This document shows, piece by piece, positions 31,720 through 41,687 of a DNA stretch of 45,967 nt; position 1 is the stretch's first letter; every line of letters begins with the position of its first letter. Under the pieces are notes generated by a model. The model worked only from the letters and a program-made list of their open reading frames with translations, was not told the DNA's origin and made no database searches. The DNA is from a virus. Where the stretch lies: positions 959 through 46,925 of IMG/VR virus record IMGVR_UViG_3300030085_001448. One strand, given 5' to 3'. Position numbers and translations under genes: made by a program.

Positions 31720-34700
31720 TGGATATTACAAATGAATTGGATCAAATAAAATATGATCCACTAGAAGAGGAGGAACGTCTCCTTAATGCACAGCGGGAGG
31801 AAGAGCGACGCGATCAAGAGCTACGTGATGCTGCTGTTCGTGAAGAAGAAGAGCGTAAGGCTGCCGCTGCTGCTGAAAAAGAAAAAGAAGATAGTAAGCA
31901 CTTTGGTGATCGAGTCCTTGACACTCCTGTCGTAGGACAAGTGGCTAGCGTTGGTGCAGGTGTCATTGACACTGCATTTGACGCTGCCTCTTTGATCCCC
32001 TGGCTTAAGCCTGCTGATGAGTGGTGGGATGAGCACCACGGTCGTGATCGCGAGATGAACGGTGTTAATAAGTTCATCCGTGATGCCTCTGGAATCATTA
32101 TCCCAACCCTTACTGGTGGTGGTCTTGTCGCTAAGGGTGCACAAGGTCTGGCTGCTGCAGGCAAGCTCGGTAAAACAGCACAAGCTGCCTCTGCTCTTCG
32201 TCGTACCCAGGTCCTCGGCAAGATTGCTGTTGACCTTGGTGTAGGTACTGCTGTTGAGGCAGTGTCTGAGCAGACTGATGAAGCTGGCAACCTTGGTACT
32301 GCCTTGGAAGACATGCTCGGTGTTCAGGTTCCCTGGGCAAGCCGTGACTCCGATAGCCCTGATGTAATTCGAGCCAAAAATTTGTTGGAGAGTTTTGCTT
32401 TAGGTGGAGCTGTTGGTGTTGCTGATGCATTCTTTTCTTTGCGTCCACGCACTACACTTATTCCTAAAGACGAAGCAGCTAAGCAAATTCTTGACGAGCG
32501 TAACTTCACTGAATCAGTCAACCTTAATCAAGCCGATGGTGACGAATTAGTTGCTAAGGTAGTCGCAAACCAGAATGCACGTGATGAAGCACTGATTGAA
32601 AAAGGTGTGCAAAGGTTTGAAGAAGCAGCAGGTGCGTATGACCCTTATGTCAATACACCATCCTTTGAGATGGAGCGTCCTGTTCTGAACTATCAACCTG
32701 ATGTGCCTATGGCTAAGGTTGCTTATGCCCGTATTGCAGACAACATCGGTACTACTTACGGTGCTGCTCCCCCAGTAGCTTCTGAGTATTACATGAAGGA
32801 AATCCTTCGTGCTGATGCACCGGGTCGTTCTGTACTGCTTGATGAAATTGTTGACAAAGCTAAGCCTGAGTTCGATGCTCGTATCAAGACCTCCAAAGGT
32901 ACTGAAACTGTTAATGCTGCTGAACAACGCAAAGCTCTCAATGAGTTGACAGAAGCTGTTACTAAGTCAGACCCTACAGAGTTCAAAAACTTAGTTGAAA
33001 AATCTCTCGACTTTACTGAAGATCGTATTGTAGTTGGTGGTGAAAAAATTAAGCTACTTACTACTGCAGGTGCTAAGCAAGCAACTGAAGTGTTGATGCG
33101 TGGTTTAGACATCATTGCACCAGAGAAGCTTCGTGCCTCTGCAATGGTGACTAATCAAGCTGCTACTGACCAAGCTATCCTTTCTACAGCTGTTGATGTC
33201 ATTGGCGATAGCGTCAATACAGCTAGTCAGCAGGAAATGATCATTGATAACCTTGCTTTGCTTATCCGTGAAGTAGGTGTCCACAAGTCGATTAAAGGTA
33301 CTGGTCTTAATGCTGTCAAGTTCCTTGAAGAAGCTAAGCGTGCAGATACACTTGATGTTGATTGGTGGGCTAACGAAGCTGATCATTTTACAGAAGCTGT
33401 TGCTGAGCACACACGTAAAGCAACTGAACTTGCTTCTGAACTAAAGACTGTTGCCAAGCAAAACCCTGAATACCTGAAGCCTCTTTACCGTGAAATGGCA
33501 AAGACTGGCGGTAAGGTTGATTCGATCCATGCCCTCAACAAACTTGTAGAGAATCGTCTTGGTTTTTGGAAGAAAGCCTTCCGTGATGGAAGCCCTGAAA
33601 TGCCCTCAAACCTTGTACGTGAGATCCAGACTGCTAGGTACAACAGTGTCTTGACTGGTCTTGCACCTGTTCGTGCCGCCGCTGGTGCTTTCACCGCTCT
33701 TGTCGGTAAGCCTTTGACTGTGTTTGCAGGCTCTGCAGGTGGTCGTATCTTTGGTGGTAAGGAAGGTGCTGATGCTTGGAAACGAGCTATGTACACATAC
33801 GGTGGCGTTTTTGAAAACCTGCAACGTGGTTTTAAGAACCTTCAGACTGAGTGGAAGTATGCACTAGATAACCCTCGTGCCTCTGCTAACCATGCACGTA
33901 AGGATCTTCAGGTCAATGCACTTGATGACTACGAAACTCTTGAAGAGATGTCATCCCAGTGGTATCAGGATGGTCACTTTGGAAAGGTTGCTGTCTGGAA
34001 CATGACTAAAACCCTTGCATTCCTAAATGACAAACCACTTCCTCGTTTTGGTTTGAATGCAATGCGTGCAATTGATGGCTTTACCAAGTCATTTACTGCA
34101 AGTATGGCGTCTCGTGCAAAGGCATACGATGACCTGCTTTCACAGTCACGCGGTGCTTTTAACGAAGCTGATTTCCAAAAGATGCAGCGTGACATCTATA
34201 ACGACATGTTTGATGCGGATGGTCTGATGAAGGCTGACTCTGCCAATGTTGCACAAGATGCTGCTGCCTTTGCTGCAGGTGAGATTAACCTCAACCTTGA
34301 CTCTGAAGTTGTTGACAGTCTTGAGAATGTCATGCGTAACTTCCCAGTCATGAAGTCAATCTTTATGTTCCCCCGTACTGGTGTTAATGCACTTGACTTG
34401 GCTGCTACCTTTAGCCCTGGTAATGCAGTAGCTGCTATCACTAATGGCAAGCTAAACCTTGCACTAGGGAAAGCAAGACGTGTGTTTGCTGCACAGTCTG
34501 AAAGGCAGATCAAAGACGTTATGTCTGAGCATGGTCTTGCTGGTTTTGGACCTGAAGCATTCAAACAGCTGCAAGCTGAATACACAGGTCGCTACATGAT
34601 GGGTAGTGCAGTAACTATGGGAGCTGCATTGATGGCTGCACAAGGTCTTATTACTGGAAGTGGTCCTCAAGACGATGCAGAAAAGCGTCGTATGCAAGGT

Positions 34701-35669
34701 ATGGGTTGGAAACCCTTCTCATTTAAAGATCCTGTTACTGGCAAGTGGTTGAGCTACCAAGGTCTAGAACCCTTTGATTCATTCCTTGGTCTTACTGCTG
34801 ATATTGTCTTTAACTTTAATCGTGTAGACGAAGCTGTTACTGAAGATTGGTTCCGTGCTTTGGCACACTCTGTCTCTATGAATATCAGTCAAAAGACTTT
34901 CCTTAGTGGATTTGAGCCTTTGGCTGGTCTTATTAGTGGTGATCCTTCTGCGTTGAACCGTTTTATGGTCAACAATACCGATCAACTCATTCCTGGTGCT
35001 GGTATCCGTAGCCTCTTGAATAAGGCAATCACACCTCAACTCAAAGACGTTGAGAACAACTACCAAGGTTGGCTTGCTAACCGCAATAAGTGGTTGATTG
35101 GTGATGGTATTGAAGACTACCTTGATATTTATACAGGTGATCCTATTAACTATACCGATCCTTGGACTCGTGCATGGAACACCTTTGCACCTTTCTTCAA
35201 GGTAAACCCTGGTATGGAGCCCTGGCGTCAACAACTACTTGCTAGTGGTTGGGATAACCTTCAAACCGTTCGTCGTAATCGTACAGATGGACAACCATTG
35301 AAGCCTGAGGAACGTCAATTCATTAATAATTGGATTGCTCAGAACTATAAGCTAGGTGAACGTGTAGAAAAACTCTTTAATGCTGGACCAAAGTTTTGGG
35401 ACAAAAAAATGAAAGAGTATGTGAAGGAAAGGGGTCTTAAAACCCAGGATGAATATCCAATCAAAGAAACTCTCCTCCACCAACTCCTTGATGAGCTTCA
35501 TAATGATGCTTTTAGGGCTGGTTTTGACGCTCTAAGCTCTACAAATGCTGACTATGCAGCACGTAAAGAAATGACATCCTATCGAGATTCGCAGCTCAAT
35601 CAAGGTAACTATGCAGAAGCAAGTGATACTGCTGCTGCTATTAAAAAAATTACTGACATACCTAGATAA
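31719..35669 (+). CDS. large internal virion protein (T7 gp16-like)
   Basis: A 1316-aa protein, T7 gp16 being 1318 aa. The first 60 residues are an acidic-basic coiled coil (EEERRDQELRDAAVREEEE). A hydrophobic helix pair follows (PVVGQVASVGAGVID, then GIIIPTLTGGGLVAKG). The rest is mainly helical with Ala-rich hydrophobic segments such as MMGSAVTMGAALMAAQGL at about residue 965. There is no transglycosylase domain at the N-terminus, unlike T7. It should form the periplasmic part of the ejection tube with the gp14- and gp15-like proteins. Confidence 0.88.
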   Translation: MDITNELDQIKYDPLEEEERLLNAQREEERRDQELRDAAVREEEERKAAAAAEKEKEDSKHFGDRVLDTPVVGQVASVGAGVIDTAFDAASLIPWLKPADEWWDEHHGRDREMNGVNKFIRDASGIIIPTLTGGGLVAKGAQGLAAAGKLGKTAQAASALRRTQVLGKIAVDLGVGTAVEAVSEQTDEAGNLGTALEDMLGVQVPWASRDSDSPDVIRAKNLLESFALGGAVGVADAFFSLRPRTTLIPKDEAAKQILDERNFTESVNLNQADGDELVAKVVANQNARDEALIEKGVQRFEEAAGAYDPYVNTPSFEMERPVLNYQPDVPMAKVAYARIADNIGTTYGAAPPVASEYYMKEILRADAPGRSVLLDEIVDKAKPEFDARIKTSKGTETVNAAEQRKALNELTEAVTKSDPTEFKNLVEKSLDFTEDRIVVGGEKIKLLTTAGAKQATEVLMRGLDIIAPEKLRASAMVTNQAATDQAILSTAVDVIGDSVNTASQQEMIIDNLALLIREVGVHKSIKGTGLNAVKFLEEAKRADTLDVDWWANEADHFTEAVAEHTRKATELASELKTVAKQNPEYLKPLYREMAKTGGKVDSIHALNKLVENRLGFWKKAFRDGSPEMPSNLVREIQTARYNSVLTGLAPVRAAAGAFTALVGKPLTVFAGSAGGRIFGGKEGADAWKRAMYTYGGVFENLQRGFKNLQTEWKYALDNPRASANHARKDLQVNALDDYETLEEMSSQWYQDGHFGKVAVWNMTKTLAFLNDKPLPRFGLNAMRAIDGFTKSFTASMASRAKAYDDLLSQSRGAFNEADFQKMQRDIYNDMFDADGLMKADSANVAQDAAAFAAGEINLNLDSEVVDSLENVMRNFPVMKSIFMFPRTGVNALDLAATFSPGNAVAAITNGKLNLALGKARRVFAAQSERQIKDVMSEHGLAGFGPEAFKQLQAEYTGRYMMGSAVTMGAALMAAQGLITGSGPQDDAEKRRMQGMGWKPFSFKDPVTGKWLSYQGLEPFDSFLGLTADIVFNFNRVDEAVTEDWFRALAHSVSMNISQKTFLSGFEPLAGLISGDPSALNRFMVNNTDQLIPGAGIRSLLNKAITPQLKDVENNYQGWLANRNKWLIGDGIEDYLDIYTGDPINYTDPWTRAWNTFAPFFKVNPGMEPWRQQLLASGWDNLQTVRRNRTDGQPLKPEERQFINNWIAQNYKLGERVEKLFNAGPKFWDKKMKEYVKERGLKTQDEYPIKETLLHQLLDELHNDAFRAGFDALSSTNADYAARKEMTSYRDSQLNQGNYAEASDTAAAIKKITDIPR

Positions 35670-35672
35670 AAC

Positions 35673-37217
35673 ATGACATACTCACCATTTACTGCTACAG
35701 GTGATGGTACTACAACTCAATATACTATCGCCTTTGAATATATTGATACGGCTGACATTAAAGCACGTGTTAATAACGTAGCTACTACTGCATTTACTGT
35801 TTCTGGTAGTACTGTCACGTTCACTACTGCACCTCCTAGTGGTCAGTCCATTAAGATCTTTCGTGACACGGATAACCAAACTATCCAGGCTGATTTCCAG
35901 TCTGGTAGTGCTCTTCGGGCTGTTGATCTGAACAGTAACTTTACGCAGCTGTTGTATGTAACGCAGGAATCTACTGACGTTGCAGATACTGCGACAACTG
36001 ATGCCTCAGCTGCTGTGACAACCGCTAATGCAGCTAGTGCTACAGCTAATACGGCTTCAACTAATGCATCCAACGCTGTATCAACTGCCAATACAGCCAG
36101 TGCAAATGCAACCACAGCTTTAAACAACTCACGTGAAAGCGATGGCTCTGGTGGCTTTAATTCTGCAATTGATAAGGCAAACACTGCGCTTACAACAGCA
36201 AACTCTGCCACTACAACAGCAAATACTGCTAATACAGCCGCTAGTTCTGCCGTATCAACTGCTAATACCGCATCTACAAATGCAACTACAGCTGTAAATA
36301 CTGCTAACACAGCGTCTACTAACGCTACAGCTGCTGTCAATACGGCTAATACAGCTTCAACCAATGCTTCTACAGCGTTGTCCACAGCAAATGCAGCTTC
36401 TACAAACGCGACTGCTGCACTTAACAACTCACGTGAGTCAGATGGCTCTGGCGGATTTACTACCGCCATTGCAAAAGCAAATACAGCACTTTCAACGGCT
36501 AATACTGCCAGCTCAAATGCGTCAACGGCGCTTTCAACAGCTAACACAGCCAGTACAAACGCCTCAAATGCTGTTACAACGGCGAATGCGGCTTCTACTG
36601 CCGTATCTAATGCTGCGTTTTACGCTCCTGTAGCGAATGTCGCTGCCATTCCTGGCAGCCCGGCTAACGAAGATCGTATTGAGATCCTAGATTCTACTGG
36701 AATCCAATCATTTTCACCACTTTCAGGACTACCAAGTGGATTTACAGGCAGTTCAGACCTGACTGTACGTCTTCAGTACAGCAGTTCGGCAAGCTCTTGG
36801 GAGTTCAAACAGTATTTTGCTGCTGACCCTGAGAACCGTTACGCCACTAACTACCTTCCTGTTATCAAAGGTGATGGCACAAGCAGTGGTCAAGTCGGCA
36901 AAATTACTCTCAACTGCTCTAATAACAACCACGGTGTAGCTATTCAGTCGCCTCCACACAGTGCTGGCGCTACTTACACATTGACACTGCCCACAGCACT
37001 GCCCACTGTTGCAGGTCAATCACTAACATCTGATACCTCAGGCAACCTTGGTTTTACCACTGTTGATGCTGCTTTTGTAGAAACACCACAGACTATTTCT
37101 ACAAGCAAGGTTATTGGTGCAAACATCAATGCAGGAATGATGGGTCCGACGGTCACTATCGCTTCCGGTGTAACTATCACTGTCGGTCAAAACTCTCAAC
37201 TAACTGTACTTTCTTAA
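35673..37217 (+). CDS. tail fibre protein with T7 gp17 N-terminal domain
   Basis: A 514-aa fibre. Residues 1-100 are the T7 gp17-type attachment domain: YSPFTATGDGTTTQYTIAF, IKIFRDTD and RAVDLNSNFTQLLYVTQES. Residues 100-310 are a long Asn/Thr/Ala/Ser repeat (NTASTNATTAV units) forming a fibrous shaft. The element ALNNSRESDGSGGF occurs twice within the shaft. The C-terminal 200 residues are beta-rich and probably trimeric. It joins the virion to the further fibre genes that follow. Confidence 0.92.
   Translation: MTYSPFTATGDGTTTQYTIAFEYIDTADIKARVNNVATTAFTVSGSTVTFTTAPPSGQSIKIFRDTDNQTIQADFQSGSALRAVDLNSNFTQLLYVTQESTDVADTATTDASAAVTTANAASATANTASTNASNAVSTANTASANATTALNNSRESDGSGGFNSAIDKANTALTTANSATTTANTANTAASSAVSTANTASTNATTAVNTANTASTNATAAVNTANTASTNASTALSTANAASTNATAALNNSRESDGSGGFTTAIAKANTALSTANTASSNASTALSTANTASTNASNAVTTANAASTAVSNAAFYAPVANVAAIPGSPANEDRIEILDSTGIQSFSPLSGLPSGFTGSSDLTVRLQYSSSASSWEFKQYFAADPENRYATNYLPVIKGDGTSSGQVGKITLNCSNNNHGVAIQSPPHSAGATYTLTLPTALPTVAGQSLTSDTSGNLGFTTVDAAFVETPQTISTSKVIGANINAGMMGPTVTIASGVTITVGQNSQLTVLS
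36000..36610 (+). repeat. coding repeats in the tail fibre shaft
   Basis: Degenerate repeats encoding 14-residue NTASTNATTAVNTA-type units, with two copies of an ALNNSRESDGSGGF block near 36118 and 36420. Such DNA expands and contracts by recombination. Confidence 0.85.
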
Positions 37218-37220
37218 ATC

Positions 37221-37991
37221 ATGGCATACGGAAAAATCAAAGCCGACCAGATTGTTTTTGACAATAGTGGTTCGGATACAACTGTAAACGTATCAGATCT
37301 TGCTGGTTCTGGCGGTGTTGCACCCCTAGCATCTCCTACTTTTACTGGCACTCCCGCTGCGCCCACTGCAGCACAAGGAACTAACACAACACAGGTAGCA
37401 ACCACAGCATTTGTTAACGCTGAAATTGCTGCTGATACAGCTAATTTGGCTCCTCTTGCTAGCCCTGCGCTTACTGGTGCTCCTACAGCTCCTACAGCTT
37501 CGCAAGGTACGAATACAACACAAGTCGCAACAACTGCTTTTGTCAATGCAGAGATTGCTGCAGACCTTACAGCTGCTATTGGCTCTACCGTACAAGCATT
37601 TGATGCTGACACAACAAAAAACGATGTAGCTAATACCTTTACTGCAGCTCAAACACTAAATGCTGGTCTTACTGTCGATGGTCCTTACAAGCAGGCTGCT
37701 GAAGCTGTAAGTGCTCTCGACATTGATTTGAGCACTGGTAACTACTTCACTAAGACAATCAGTGGTAACTCTACGTTTACCTTCTCTAACCCTCCTGCAA
37801 GTGGCACTGTTGGTTCTTTTACTCTTGAATTGACGCATAGCTCTGGCACTGTTACCTGGCCTGCTAGCGTCAAGTTCAATTCTGACACCCCACCTACACT
37901 TACAACCGGAAAAACTCACCTCTTCTATTTCACTACTGATAATAATGGTGCTCGTTATAGAGGTGCTGCACTTGTCGATTATGTGAACTGA
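37221..37991 (+). CDS. tail fibre-like protein with two collar-type repeats
   Basis: A 256-aa protein with two copies of a 39-residue unit of the type APLASPTFTGTPAAPTA then QVATTAFVNAEIAAD. Such units are seen in many phage tail fibres and bind as trimers. The C-terminal part (from about 155) is beta-rich: TISGNSTFTFSNPP, LTHSSGTVTWP. It begins 3 bp after the main fibre stop and is likely a second fibre segment. Confidence 0.85.
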   Translation: MAYGKIKADQIVFDNSGSDTTVNVSDLAGSGGVAPLASPTFTGTPAAPTAAQGTNTTQVATTAFVNAEIAADTANLAPLASPALTGAPTAPTASQGTNTTQVATTAFVNAEIAADLTAAIGSTVQAFDADTTKNDVANTFTAAQTLNAGLTVDGPYKQAAEAVSALDIDLSTGNYFTKTISGNSTFTFSNPPASGTVGSFTLELTHSSGTVTWPASVKFNSDTPPTLTTGKTHLFYFTTDNNGARYRGAALVDYVN

Positions 37992-37993
37992 TT

Positions 37994-39955
37994 ATGGATC
38001 CAATTACTCAACAAGGATTAGCCGGTTCAGCCGGTGCAGCAGGTGATGGTCCGCCTTATGTCGATGATGTGTTTAGTACGTTTTTGTATGCGGGGAATGC
38101 TAGTAGTGGTTCTCAGACAATTACAAATGGTATTGATTTAAGCGGAGAAGGTGGGCTTGTTTGGATTAAAAACAGAGTTGCTACTGACGAGAATACCCTA
38201 ATCGACACGGAGAGGGGGGCTAACAAGTATATGATGACCCACACATCAGCAGCTCAGGCAACTAACTCTTCGCAAATTACATCCTTTAACAGTGATGGTT
38301 TTTCGCTGGGGGCCGCCAATCAAGTAAATAGGAATGGAAACGATTTTGTTTCTTGGAGCTTTCGCAAAGCGCCTGGGTTCTTTGATGTTGTGACGTGGAC
38401 TGGCAATGGAACCAACCGAGATATCGCTCATAATCTTGGCAGCAAGCCTGGATTTATTATTGTAAAAAGATATAGCGCAACTGAAGATTGGACTTGCTAT
38501 CACCAATCTATAGGAGCCACTAGATACATACAATTTAACTCAGGAACCCAATCGTATTCTCTTAATACCATATGGAATAATACAGAACCAACATCCACGC
38601 ATTTCACCGTAGGCACGCATGATCGTGTAAACACTAATGGTCAACAATATGTTGCTTATATTTTTGCACACGACGATCAATCGTTCGGAACGAATGAGGA
38701 CGAAGCGATTATTAAGTGTGGAAGCTATACAGGTTCTGGCTCGGCATATAAACAGATTAACGTAGGTTTTGAACCACAATTTGTTATTTTCAAAAACCAT
38801 ACTGGTAATGGTAATTGGTATTTAATGGACACGATGAGGGGTTTAACGGCCGACAATTCGCCTGACTATTATATTTGGGCAGATTCGACAGCTGCTGAAA
38901 ATTATACTAATTTTATGTATCCAACTCAGTCTGGTTTTGGTTTTACCTCTACAGGTCTTGGAGCTAACTCTAGCGGGCAAACTTACATTTACATAGCAAT
39001 CCGCCGTCCGAATAAGCCGCCGACTGCTGGTACGGATGTGCTTGACATTGTTACTAGAACATCTGCTAACCCAAACCTATTTAGCACATCACTCGATTAT
39101 GTTGATGCTGTTTGGAATAAAACAACTGATGGCAGCTCTAGTTGGATGATTACTCATAGATTGACAGGGACAAATTGGCTAAGGTTTGACTCAAATGCAG
39201 GAGGATCAGCAGCAAGTGTTACTAGTATCGCATATGACTACAACTACAAAGTAAATCCATATTTGTGGGGAGTTGGCGGCACAGAAAATAATTATTGTTT
39301 AAAACGCACCCCAGGCTTTTTTGACATAGCGACTTATAGAGGAACTGGATCAAGCCGTAATTTTACTCATAATCTTGGAGCAGTACCAGAACTAATTATT
39401 ACTAAAAGAACAGATTCAAGTGGTACATGGCACGTATTCAATAACCAAGTAACTACGCCTAACTCACAATGGTGGTTAAACTTTGGAGTTTTACAAGAAG
39501 ATTATCACCTGGAAAACAATTTTGGCAGCACTGGCATATCCGCTGCACCAACAAGCACTACCATTCCAATGGGCAACGGATCAAACGTTAACGGTAGTGG
39601 CCGGTCGTTTGTTATGTATTTATTTGCCACCCTACCCGGCATTTCAAAAGTCGGCAACTACAATGGATCATCAGGTAATAATGTCAACGTTGACTGCGGA
39701 TTTACCGCAGGTGCTCGGTTCGTCTTAATCAAACGCACTGATCAGGATGGTAATTGGTACGTTTTCGATACATCCAGCGGCATTGTTAGTGGAGAGGATC
39801 CCCATTTATACGCTAACACTCAAGCTAACTTCCGCACTGGCGGTAATGGCGGTGACTTCATTGACCCGTTGAATGCTGGATTTACAGTTACCTCGTCTGC
39901 CCCTGCTGGAATGAATACCAGTGGTGGCAAGTATTTGTTCCTTGCAATTGCTTAA
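37994..39955 (+). CDS. large adhesin with repeated DUF7483-like domains
   Basis: A 653-aa protein whose start (MDPITQQGLAGSAGAAGDG) is common to marine phage virion proteins. The rest contains repeated beta-sandwich units; each has GLVWIKNR or FVIFKNH, a GNWY or DWTCY motif, and an N-G-x-x-YVAY or YIYIAIRR strand. Two related segments carry the phrase KAPGFFDVVTWTGNGTNR and RTPGFFDIATYRGTGSSR. The unit resembles DUF7483 lectin-like domains. It is AT-richer than the capsid region and looks exchanged. Probably the receptor-binding tip. Confidence 0.75.
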   Translation: MDPITQQGLAGSAGAAGDGPPYVDDVFSTFLYAGNASSGSQTITNGIDLSGEGGLVWIKNRVATDENTLIDTERGANKYMMTHTSAAQATNSSQITSFNSDGFSLGAANQVNRNGNDFVSWSFRKAPGFFDVVTWTGNGTNRDIAHNLGSKPGFIIVKRYSATEDWTCYHQSIGATRYIQFNSGTQSYSLNTIWNNTEPTSTHFTVGTHDRVNTNGQQYVAYIFAHDDQSFGTNEDEAIIKCGSYTGSGSAYKQINVGFEPQFVIFKNHTGNGNWYLMDTMRGLTADNSPDYYIWADSTAAENYTNFMYPTQSGFGFTSTGLGANSSGQTYIYIAIRRPNKPPTAGTDVLDIVTRTSANPNLFSTSLDYVDAVWNKTTDGSSSWMITHRLTGTNWLRFDSNAGGSAASVTSIAYDYNYKVNPYLWGVGGTENNYCLKRTPGFFDIATYRGTGSSRNFTHNLGAVPELIITKRTDSSGTWHVFNNQVTTPNSQWWLNFGVLQEDYHLENNFGSTGISAAPTSTTIPMGNGSNVNGSGRSFVMYLFATLPGISKVGNYNGSSGNNVNVDCGFTAGARFVLIKRTDQDGNWYVFDTSSGIVSGEDPHLYANTQANFRTGGNGGDFIDPLNAGFTVTSSAPAGMNTSGGKYLFLAIA

Positions 39956-39965
39956 ATAACTAATT

Positions 39966-40472
39966 ATGGAAATTCGTAATCGTGAATCAGGTGCTGTAAC
40001 CACCGTTAGCCAATTTAAGGCAAGTTACCCTAATACAAGCTTTCCGAAGCAAATTACAACTGACATTCTTGACAGCTATGGATATGACGCTGTGCTGAAT
40101 GGAGCGCAGGCAACTGTTACTGCTCCTTATGGCGTGAGCACCCGTGATGGTGTTGAGCAAATTGATGGTAAATGGTTCACCAAGTTCATCGCTGGTCCAG
40201 TTTTTACTGACACTACTGACGAAGAAGGTAACGTCACTTCTGCTGCTGACAACGAAGCTGCATACCGAGCCAGCATTGATGCAAAAACTGGAGCATCAGT
40301 GCGTGCAGAACGCGATCAAAAATTGACTGCTTCTGACTGGACGCAAATGCCTGACAGCCCTTTGACTTCTGACAAAAAGACTGAATGGGCAGCGTATAGA
40401 ACCAGTCTGCGTGACCTGCCTTCTGCTAGTGGCTTTCCCCACACAGTGACCTGGCCTACTGAACCTTCTTAA
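39966..40472 (+). CDS. tail fibre assembly/chaperone-like protein
   Basis: A 168-aa protein. The C-terminal 75 residues, RAERDQKLTASDWTQMPDSP then WAAYRTSLRDLPSASGFP and VTWPTEPS, match the phage tail-fibre assembly (APC-type) domain. Such proteins fold or cap fibres. The N-terminal half is beta-rich. It lies within the adhesin cassette, as expected. Confidence 0.8.
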   Translation: MEIRNRESGAVTTVSQFKASYPNTSFPKQITTDILDSYGYDAVLNGAQATVTAPYGVSTRDGVEQIDGKWFTKFIAGPVFTDTTDEEGNVTSAADNEAAYRASIDAKTGASVRAERDQKLTASDWTQMPDSPLTSDKKTEWAAYRTSLRDLPSASGFPHTVTWPTEPS

Positions 40473-40477
40473 TAACT

Positions 40478-40777
40478 ATGTCTTTTACATCTAGAGTTGA
40501 ATTTCTAGGTCATCCAGGCGTGGCGCGTCAGCTTGCTGCTGGCGCTTCTTCAGCTAACACCGCGTTGACCGCTGGCATCTACCGCATCTCTATGCGTGCC
40601 GTAGGTGCCGACATTCGTTTTGCTATTGGGCAAGGCGCACAGACTGCTAATGCATCTACTTCTAATTTTATTGCAGATGGTGAGCGTCTTGACTTTGCCA
40701 TTACTAATGGCGCAAACATTGCCGTTATTCGGGACGCATCGACTGACGGCGTTCTTGAAGTAACGGAGCTTGGCTGA
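40478..40777 (+). CDS. 99-aa hypothetical protein in the fibre cassette
   Basis: A beta-rich, small-residue protein (MSFTSRVEFLGHPGVARQLA, later DIRFAIGQGAQ). One-base overlap with the next gene (TGATGA). May be a capping or decorating protein of the fibre; not recognised. Confidence 0.65.
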   Translation: MSFTSRVEFLGHPGVARQLAAGASSANTALTAGIYRISMRAVGADIRFAIGQGAQTANASTSNFIADGERLDFAITNGANIAVIRDASTDGVLEVTELG

Positions 40778-41511
40778 TGAGATTAGGATCAACATCTTTA
40801 TCAGTAACTAAACCTGGTAGGAAAAGAAAACGCGCTGCTGGCGGTGGTGGAGATGGTTCTGTTTTGTTTGATCTTACTGGCGGGTCACTACCCGCTGGTA
40901 TGTATCAATACACTGGTTCCAACGCTCAACCAACCCTTACATGGGATAGCACTGGTGCAAAATTTACAGGTGATGCTGGAAGTGGTCAATATCCACTAAG
41001 ACTACCGACAGCATTTACTGGCGATTACTTATTCCAGTTATCTACTAGAATTGATCAAGACCCAGGAGGAAGCAACTGGTGTTCTGATGCCAGCATTGCA
41101 GTATTTAATACTACTTACACTTCAACGTCTGGTTGGGGTTGGAAATGGGGTACACAATCAGGCAGAATCTCTGCACAAAATAATTGTAAAAAACCCACTC
41201 TTTATGGCTACAGTGCTGATAATGACATGTCTGCACCAAATAGTGGACAAGTTTTAATGACCCCGTATGTTTCTGATGGAACGTGGGTCACAATGCACTT
41301 CTATCATGAGCCATCTCAATCTCGTAGCCGTTACAAGGTAACAATCGGTGATAAAGATTGGGAAGCTTCAGGAACACAATTAGGTACTTCACCAAATGGT
41401 GGTGTCATACAAATTGGTAATTACTTTTCTGGTACTTATTACGTTGGTATTAGTGGCGACGATGACTCTAATACAATGTATGCCAACGCCTTCAGATACA
41501 TCGCACTTTAA
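40777..41511 (+). CDS. beta-rich adhesin-like protein, 244 aa
   Basis: An N-terminal basic patch (KPGRKRKRAAGGGGDG) leads to a beta-rich domain with many Gly, Trp and Tyr (YVGISGDDDSNTMYANAF). The layout resembles SPRY or concanavalin-type lectin folds, suggesting binding to cell-surface sugars (inference). It is the last gene of the fibre cassette. Confidence 0.6.
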   Translation: MRLGSTSLSVTKPGRKRKRAAGGGGDGSVLFDLTGGSLPAGMYQYTGSNAQPTLTWDSTGAKFTGDAGSGQYPLRLPTAFTGDYLFQLSTRIDQDPGGSNWCSDASIAVFNTTYTSTSGWGWKWGTQSGRISAQNNCKKPTLYGYSADNDMSAPNSGQVLMTPYVSDGTWVTMHFYHEPSQSRSRYKVTIGDKDWEASGTQLGTSPNGGVIQIGNYFSGTYYVGISGDDDSNTMYANAFRYIAL

Positions 41512-41516
41512 TTATT

Positions 41517-41687
41517 ATGATCACCCTTATCCGTCCAATCCTTTTTTCTTTTATTCAATCTGAAAAAGTAAAACTACTTATTGTAGATCTTCTCACTAAA
41601 CTTGCTGAATCAACTGATAACGATGTTGATGACAAAGCAGTTGAATTTATCCGCAACGGTTTGTTCCCAGCTAAACCACTTGACTAA
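41517..41687 (+). CDS. 56-aa hypothetical protein
   Basis: Starts five bases after the previous stop and shares TAATG with the next gene. The product has an amphipathic N-terminus (MITLIRPILFSFIQSEKVKLL) and an acidic middle. Possibly membrane-associated. Not recognised. Confidence 0.6.
   Translation: MITLIRPILFSFIQSEKVKLLIVDLLTKLAESTDNDVDDKAVEFIRNGLFPAKPLD

Noticed and set aside
31814-32314. A 166-aa antisense frame over the gp16-like gene
   Set aside because: Low complexity and caused by the repeated coiled-coil codons on the + strand.
35843-36547. A long antisense frame (234 aa) over the tail fibre
   Set aside because: It is the shadow of the Ala/Asn/Thr repeats on the other strand; its low-complexity Val/Ala/Glu composition mirrors the repeats.
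36000-36610. CRISPR-like repeats
   Set aside because: Repeats are in-frame coding units of the fibre shaft without regular spacers.
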